A DNA stretch of 28,299 nucleotides from CG-Epi1 sp964634895 (GTDB taxonomy: Archaea > Thermoplasmatota > Poseidoniia > MGIII > CG-Epi1): the NCBI GenBank assembly GCA_964634895.1, contig CAZWJS010000019.1:1-28299 (forward strand). Reading direction: 5' to 3'. Below the pieces are notes generated by a model. The model was not told the origin of the DNA and ran no database searches. It saw only the letters and a list, made by a program, of their open reading frames with translations. Made by a program: the position numbers and the translations under genes. Below, piece by piece: positions 24,147 to 28,299 of this stretch (position 1 is its first letter; every line of letters begins with the position of its first letter).

Positions 24147-25421
24147 ATGAAAACGACTCTTTACCAATTACACCTGACGGGAAGGCTAAAACACATGATT
24201 ATTGTAGTCAAAGAGAATATTATTGTTACAGAATGGTGGACTTCAAAAGAAGATGAAGATGGCAAAAAACAAGTTACAAGAGAAACAGTATACGGGAAAA
24301 ATAAGGGCAAAAGCAATGAAACAAGTGACAATGAACAAGCGATTCTAGAATATGAAAGAAAAATTAAAAAGAAAAAAGAAGAAGGCTATGTAGAAACTCG
24401 TGAGGATGCAATTCTAGGTGAAGAAATTGTTGTTAGCTCACCTTTAACTCAATCCTTTGCTCCATGTAAACCAATTAGCAAATTAAAAAAGGAAGATGAA
24501 CCCTACAATGGCAGCTGGCTAGCTGAACGCAAATTTGACGGTTCATGTATACTCTTGCATAACACTGGAAAGGAAAAGATCGGATACACTAGAAGAATTA
24601 AACCTATAACTGAAATTTTGGGTGTTGTAAATGAAATAAAGAATGCATTAGACAAATTGCCTGAAGAATCACTAATAATTGGTGAATTAATTGCATTTAA
24701 TAAAGATGGTAATGAAGATTCAAAAATTCTGAAAGCGGTGACCACTGAGACTACAACAGTTGCTAAAGCCAAATCAAAATATGATTCGTTACTCAGAGAG
24801 GGATACTCATTCACATACAATGTTTTTGACATCATATTCTGGCATGGAGAGGATGTAACAGATCGAACATTTCTCGAAAGATTAGAACTTACAAATCATT
24901 TTGGTAAGAGAGAAATAAAAACATTCAAAGAAGAGATGGTGGAAGAGGCAAAAGAAAAAGGATGGGAAGGCTTTATCTTAAGAAAACCCGAAGATAATAT
25001 CACTTTTACAATGAACGGAAAACCAAAACGTAAAGGATCCTACAAATTCAAATTCATAGAGACTACTGATTGTATCGTTACCAAAGTCTCAAATGGTTCT
25101 GGAAAACATGAAAAACGATTTGCAAGATTTAGATTAGCTCAATACGAGAAAAGCCCATTTTTTGATGAGCCTGTACTAGTTGATTGTGGTTGGGCTGGCG
25201 GAGGAAGGCTCGGCGAGGATAATATGGATAGCTTAACTTCTGAACTGATAGAAAAAGGCTACAAATTAGAAAAAACGGACCTTACTGAGAAAGATTGGTT
25301 TGTTGTTGAATTGGAATACCAAAGTAGACAAGAGAGGAACAACAAGGGTCAACTATGCTTTGAATTTCCGATAATTATAAGAACGCGGAATGATAAACCT
25401 TTGAAAGAATGCGAAGTTTAG
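24147..25421 (+). CDS. ATP-dependent DNA ligase with N-terminal WGR-like domain
   Basis: From ATG 24147 (AGAGGT lies about 8 bases upstream) the protein has 424 residues. Residues 1 to about 85 resemble a WGR-type nucleic-acid-binding domain, with YQLHLTGRLKHM, GKKQVTRETV and KNKGKSNETSDNEQA. Then come ligase motifs: I, AERKFDGS with catalytic Lys129; III, FTYNVFDII; IV, WEGFILRK (273-280); V, SYKFKF (298-303). An OB-fold domain (from about 305) follows. The usual N-terminal DNA-binding domain of the main archaeal replicative ligase is absent, so this is likely a second, repair-type ligase. The frame runs back into tRNA-His, but that part is not coding. The ligase call is firm; the WGR assignment is moderate. 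The 3' end overlaps hisS by 4 bases. Confidence 0.85.
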   Translation: MKTTLYQLHLTGRLKHMIIVVKENIIVTEWWTSKEDEDGKKQVTRETVYGKNKGKSNETSDNEQAILEYERKIKKKKEEGYVETREDAILGEEIVVSSPLTQSFAPCKPISKLKKEDEPYNGSWLAERKFDGSCILLHNTGKEKIGYTRRIKPITEILGVVNEIKNALDKLPEESLIIGELIAFNKDGNEDSKILKAVTTETTTVAKAKSKYDSLLREGYSFTYNVFDIIFWHGEDVTDRTFLERLELTNHFGKREIKTFKEEMVEEAKEKGWEGFILRKPEDNITFTMNGKPKRKGSYKFKFIETTDCIVTKVSNGSGKHEKRFARFRLAQYEKSPFFDEPVLVDCGWAGGGRLGEDNMDSLTSELIEKGYKLEKTDLTEKDWFVVELEYQSRQERNNKGQLCFEFPIIIRTRNDKPLKECEV

Positions 25422-26674
25422 ATATCATCAATAGATAATTCTGATTCTTCACCAGTTTCTAAATCCTTAATTTTAATTTTTTGTCGAGACCACTCTTCTT
25501 GCCCAACTAAAACTATTCGAGTTGCACCTATCCGTTCAGCATGCTTAAATGCCCATTTTATTTTCTTATCATCCAGAACTAAATCAACTAATCTATCAGA
25601 GGCCCTCAAGGTTGTAGCCACCTTTACTGCAACATTTCTTAATTCTGGAGACAAGGAAATTACTACGTCTTCAACACCACTAAGTAATTCAGGAAGTAAA
25701 TTTTTATCCTCTAATAATTCCATAATAACCATATCACCAAAGCCAAAACCAGTGGCTGGCAAGTCTTTACCTCCTAATGTGGAAAGAAGTTTGTCATATC
25801 TACCGCCGCCACATACAGCTCTAAACTTTCCTTCTCTGTCATTGACCTCGAAAACACAACCTGTGTAGTAAGCAAGACCTCTGACTATAGAACCATCAAA
25901 TTCAACCCAATCAGAAATTTCATAAGATTCAATCGCTTTGAAAAGTGTTTCCAACTCATTTAATGCCTCACTACCTTTCTCTAACGTATTTCTTAACGAG
26001 TCCAAACTGTTTATTCCTAAAGTAGATTGAATTGTTGAAATGACTTCTTGACTATGACCTAAACCTGATAACTGCTCATTAATTGTTTCGTAGGGTAATT
26101 TACCCATTTTATCGACGATAATACATGTTTGGGTAAATGAATCGCCTTCTATTTTCAAAGAACCTAATACTTCTTCCAAAACTTTTCTACTACTGACACG
26201 GATTACGACATCCTTATTAGTTAATCCAATATTCTCAAAGAAAGTAACTAACACTGAGAACAATTCGGCATCTGCTGAGATTTCACTTGTACCCCATATG
26301 TCAACATTCCATTGATAATGTTCTCTACCCCTGCCCTTCTGTGTCCTTTCATAACGCCAACATTGAGGTATTGAAAACCATTTGATTGGCATTGCTAACG
26401 CGCCCGCACGCGACATCACCATTCTAGCTAGTGAAGGAGTCATCTCAGGTCTTAAACTAACGTTACGATTGCCTTTATCTTTAAAATTATATAATTGTTT
26501 GATTATCTCTTCACCCTGCTTCCTTGTATAAAGCTCCTCATTCTCTAAAACGGGTGCATCGTATTCTTCAAATCCATGTAAAAGCGAGGCATAGGTAAAA
26601 TTGTCAAACAACCAATTGCGAAGCCTCATCTCTTCAGGATAAAAATCACGTGTACCTCGAACGCCTTGTGCCAC
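25418..26674 (-). CDS. hisS: Histidyl-tRNA synthetase
   Basis: A class II synthetase that charges tRNA-His, whose gene lies about 1.3 kb away. The 418-residue protein has GVRGTRDFYPEEM at the start, LRPEMTPSLAR (74-84), RYERTQKGRGREHYQ (107-121, motif 2), the histidine-specific VRGLAYYTG (264-272) and GGGRYDKLLSTLGG. The C-terminal anticodon-binding domain covers about 330-405. The start is GTG 26674. An AT-rich sequence about 25-33 bases upstream on the reverse strand could be its TATA box, suggesting a leaderless transcript. It diverges from pccB and converges on the ligase gene. Length and motifs are normal. Confidence 0.95.
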   Translation of the reverse strand: MAQGVRGTRDFYPEEMRLRNWLFDNFTYASLLHGFEEYDAPVLENEELYTRKQGEEIIKQLYNFKDKGNRNVSLRPEMTPSLARMVMSRAGALAMPIKWFSIPQCWRYERTQKGRGREHYQWNVDIWGTSEISADAELFSVLVTFFENIGLTNKDVVIRVSSRKVLEEVLGSLKIEGDSFTQTCIIVDKMGKLPYETINEQLSGLGHSQEVISTIQSTLGINSLDSLRNTLEKGSEALNELETLFKAIESYEISDWVEFDGSIVRGLAYYTGCVFEVNDREGKFRAVCGGGRYDKLLSTLGGKDLPATGFGFGDMVIMELLEDKNLLPELLSGVEDVVISLSPELRNVAVKVATTLRASDRLVDLVLDDKKIKWAFKHAERIGATRIVLVGQEEWSRQKIKIKDLETGEESELSIDDI

Positions 26675-26718
26675 GTTAGCTTATCGAAGGTGCATGTTAA
26701 GTATTTTGGGCAGGCACA

Positions 26719-26727
26719 AAGTTATAG
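26719..26727 (+). promoter_or_regulatory. Putative TATA box of pccB
   Basis: AAGTTATAG is centred about 26 bases before ATG 26749, predicting transcription starting at that ATG. This favours 26749 over the TTG one codon earlier. No Shine-Dalgarno is seen, in keeping with a leaderless message. Confidence 0.4.
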
Positions 26728-26748
26728 AACTGCTTTGATAGGCTATTG

Positions 26749-28293
26749 ATGAGAACATCTGATAAAATCGAAGAACTTGAGAAAAAACTCAAAAAAGTTT
26801 CTGAAGGTGATCAGGTTAGAATTGATAAACAGCACAAAGCTGGGAAAATGACTGCAAGAGAGCGAATTGATGCTCTACTCGACTCAGAATCTTTTGTAGA
26901 GCTAGATGCTATGGTGAAACATCGTAACAATAATTTCGACTTAGAAAAAAAGAGACCCGATGGCGATGGAGTAATTACTGGACATGGAACGATTAGTGGA
27001 AGAACTGTTTATCTTTTTGCGCAAGATTTTACAGTTTTTGGTGGCGCCTTGGGAGAAGCACATGCTCAAAAAATATGTAAAGTTATGGATCTTGCTGCAA
27101 AAACCGGATGTCCAATTATAGGGCTAAACGATTCAGGCGGAGCAAGAATCCAAGAAGGAGTTGTAAGTTTAGGCGGGTATGCTGAGATTTTCTACAGAAA
27201 CGTAAAGTCCTCTGGAGTAATTCCCCAATTTTCTCTCATACTGGGACCTTGCGCAGGAGGTGCAGTCTATAGCCCTGCAATGACTGACTTTACATTGATG
27301 GTTAAAGATTCAAGTCACATGTTTATTACGGGCCCTGATGTAATTAAAACCGTAACACATGAAGATGTAACTTTTGAAGAATTAGGAGGTGCAGTGACAC
27401 ACAATTCTGTTTCAGGAGTAGCACATCTTGCATGTGAATCCGAAGAGGACTTATTTGACGCGTTTAGAGAATTAATTGGTTACATACCTCAAAATAATTT
27501 GGAAAGTGTACCTGTCACTTCTTATCAGGAGAAAGAACGAGATGGTATCAACGAACTTGATGTAATTATTCCTGATAATTCAAATGTTCCCTATGATATT
27601 ATTAAAGTAATAAACCTGACTTTTGATGATCCCTTATTTGAAATCCAGCCACATTGGGCTAAAAATATCATTACCGGATTTGCAAGACTTAGAGGACATC
27701 CAGTAGGGATTGTAGCAAATCAACCTTCTGTTTTGGCCGGTTGTCTAGATATTGATGCATCATCTAAAGCTGCCCGTTTTGTAAGATTTTGTGACGCTTT
27801 TAATATTCCATTGGTAACATTTGTTGATGTTCCAGGATTTCTACCCGGAACTGAACAAGAACATGGAGGAATCATTAGACATGGGGCAAAATTGTTGTAT
27901 GCCTTTGCTGAAGCTACAGTCCCTAAATTGACCGTTATTACAAGAAAAGCGTACGGAGGGGCTTATGATGTCATGGCCTCAAAACACATACGTGCTGATC
28001 TAAACATTGCTTGGCCAACTGCAGAAATCGCCGTTATGGGAGCTGAAGGTGCTGTAAATATCATTTTTAGAAAAGATATTAATGAAGCTGCAGAACCTGA
28101 AAAAAAACACCACGAATTAACTAAAGAATACAAAGATAAATTTGCTTCGCCATATATTGCTGCTGAAATGGGATACATTGACCGAGTTATATTTCCAAGA
28201 GATACTAGGAAAGAACTAATCTTAGGTTTAGAAAGATATGGAAATAAAAGAGAAGAAAGACCTAATCGTAAGCACGGTAATATCCCTCTGTAA
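26749..28293 (+). CDS. pccB: Propionyl-CoA (acyl-CoA) carboxylase, carboxyltransferase beta subunit
   Basis: It transfers the carboxyl group from biotin to propionyl-CoA (or acetyl-CoA) to give methylmalonyl-CoA. The protein, about 514 residues, shows both crotonase-like halves: GKMTARERID near the start, SGGARIQEGVVSLGGYAEIF, GPCAGGAVYSPAM, MFITGPDVIKTVTHEDVTFEELGGA, then in the second half PGFLPGTEQEHGGIIRHGAKLL, TRKAYGGAYDVM and MGAEGAVNI. The biotin carboxylase and biotin carrier genes are not in the window and may follow. MCM 2.8 kb upstream uses the epimerised product. The motif set fits propionyl-CoA-type enzymes, but acetyl-CoA use cannot be excluded. Confidence 0.94.
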   Translation: MRTSDKIEELEKKLKKVSEGDQVRIDKQHKAGKMTARERIDALLDSESFVELDAMVKHRNNNFDLEKKRPDGDGVITGHGTISGRTVYLFAQDFTVFGGALGEAHAQKICKVMDLAAKTGCPIIGLNDSGGARIQEGVVSLGGYAEIFYRNVKSSGVIPQFSLILGPCAGGAVYSPAMTDFTLMVKDSSHMFITGPDVIKTVTHEDVTFEELGGAVTHNSVSGVAHLACESEEDLFDAFRELIGYIPQNNLESVPVTSYQEKERDGINELDVIIPDNSNVPYDIIKVINLTFDDPLFEIQPHWAKNIITGFARLRGHPVGIVANQPSVLAGCLDIDASSKAARFVRFCDAFNIPLVTFVDVPGFLPGTEQEHGGIIRHGAKLLYAFAEATVPKLTVITRKAYGGAYDVMASKHIRADLNIAWPTAEIAVMGAEGAVNIIFRKDINEAAEPEKKHHELTKEYKDKFASPYIAAEMGYIDRVIFPRDTRKELILGLERYGNKREERPNRKHGNIPL

Positions 28294-28299
28294 AATTTA

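Overview
The window is AT-rich, gene-dense DNA from an archaeon. The best guess is a planktonic marine member of the Poseidoniia (Marine Group II/III, Thermoplasmatota); this is an inference from gene content, with no 16S gene to confirm it. Archaeal markers are aEF-1 alpha next to S10, aIF2 alpha, Nop10, S27e, L44e, RpoK, GGGP synthase, DUF2070, Tsr3 and two proteins ending in PGF-CTERM sorting signals. Bacterial-looking genes (a bacterial-type threonyl-tRNA synthetase, a PlsC acyltransferase, methylmalonyl-CoA mutase and propionyl-CoA carboxylase beta) are mixed in. A block of exactly 100 Ns inside a tandem repeat shows that this is a scaffold.

Layout. 1-1459 (+): 3' part of EF-1 alpha, then S10, whose 5' end carries an apparent one-base frameshift. 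1456-3964 (-): GGGP synthase and a DUF2070 membrane protein. 4025-4923 (-): an unknown basic two-TM protein interrupted by the gap. 5037-6977 (+): thrS. 6992-7379 (-): tRNA-Ser(UGA) and a small protein made of two repeats, with a clear terminator. 7520-10181 (+): two paralogous 3-TM proteins and a large single-TM ectodomain protein, all unknown. 10178-12316 (-): the conserved archaeal translation operon L44e / S27e / aIF2 alpha / Nop10 / PAC2. 12378-15191 (-): geranylgeranyl-reductase-family flavoprotein, a small unknown, Tsr3 and NadC. 15236-19432 (-): two tandem secreted PGF-CTERM proteins. 19635-23989 (+): RpoK, enolase, S2, PlsC and MCM large subunit, tightly overlapping. 24035-25421 (+): tRNA-His and a WGR-like/ATP-dependent DNA ligase fusion. 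25418-26674 (-): hisS. 26749-28293 (+): propionyl-CoA carboxylase beta.

How it fits together. Most genes serve translation and ribosome or tRNA maturation. A second theme is the membrane and cell surface: GGGP synthase, the reductase, PlsC, the PGF-CTERM proteins and the unknown membrane trio. A third is propionyl-CoA to succinyl-CoA metabolism (PccB and MCM). Several promoters put a TATA-like box about 26 bases before the start codon, suggesting leaderless mRNAs, while internal operon genes use overlapping stop/start codons or short Shine-Dalgarno motifs.

The most unusual observation is that the adjacent ribosomal proteins S27e and L44e have both lost their zinc-ribbon cysteines (four of four and three of four), while Nop10 in the same operon keeps all four. 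No stretch longer than about 200 bases lacks a gene.
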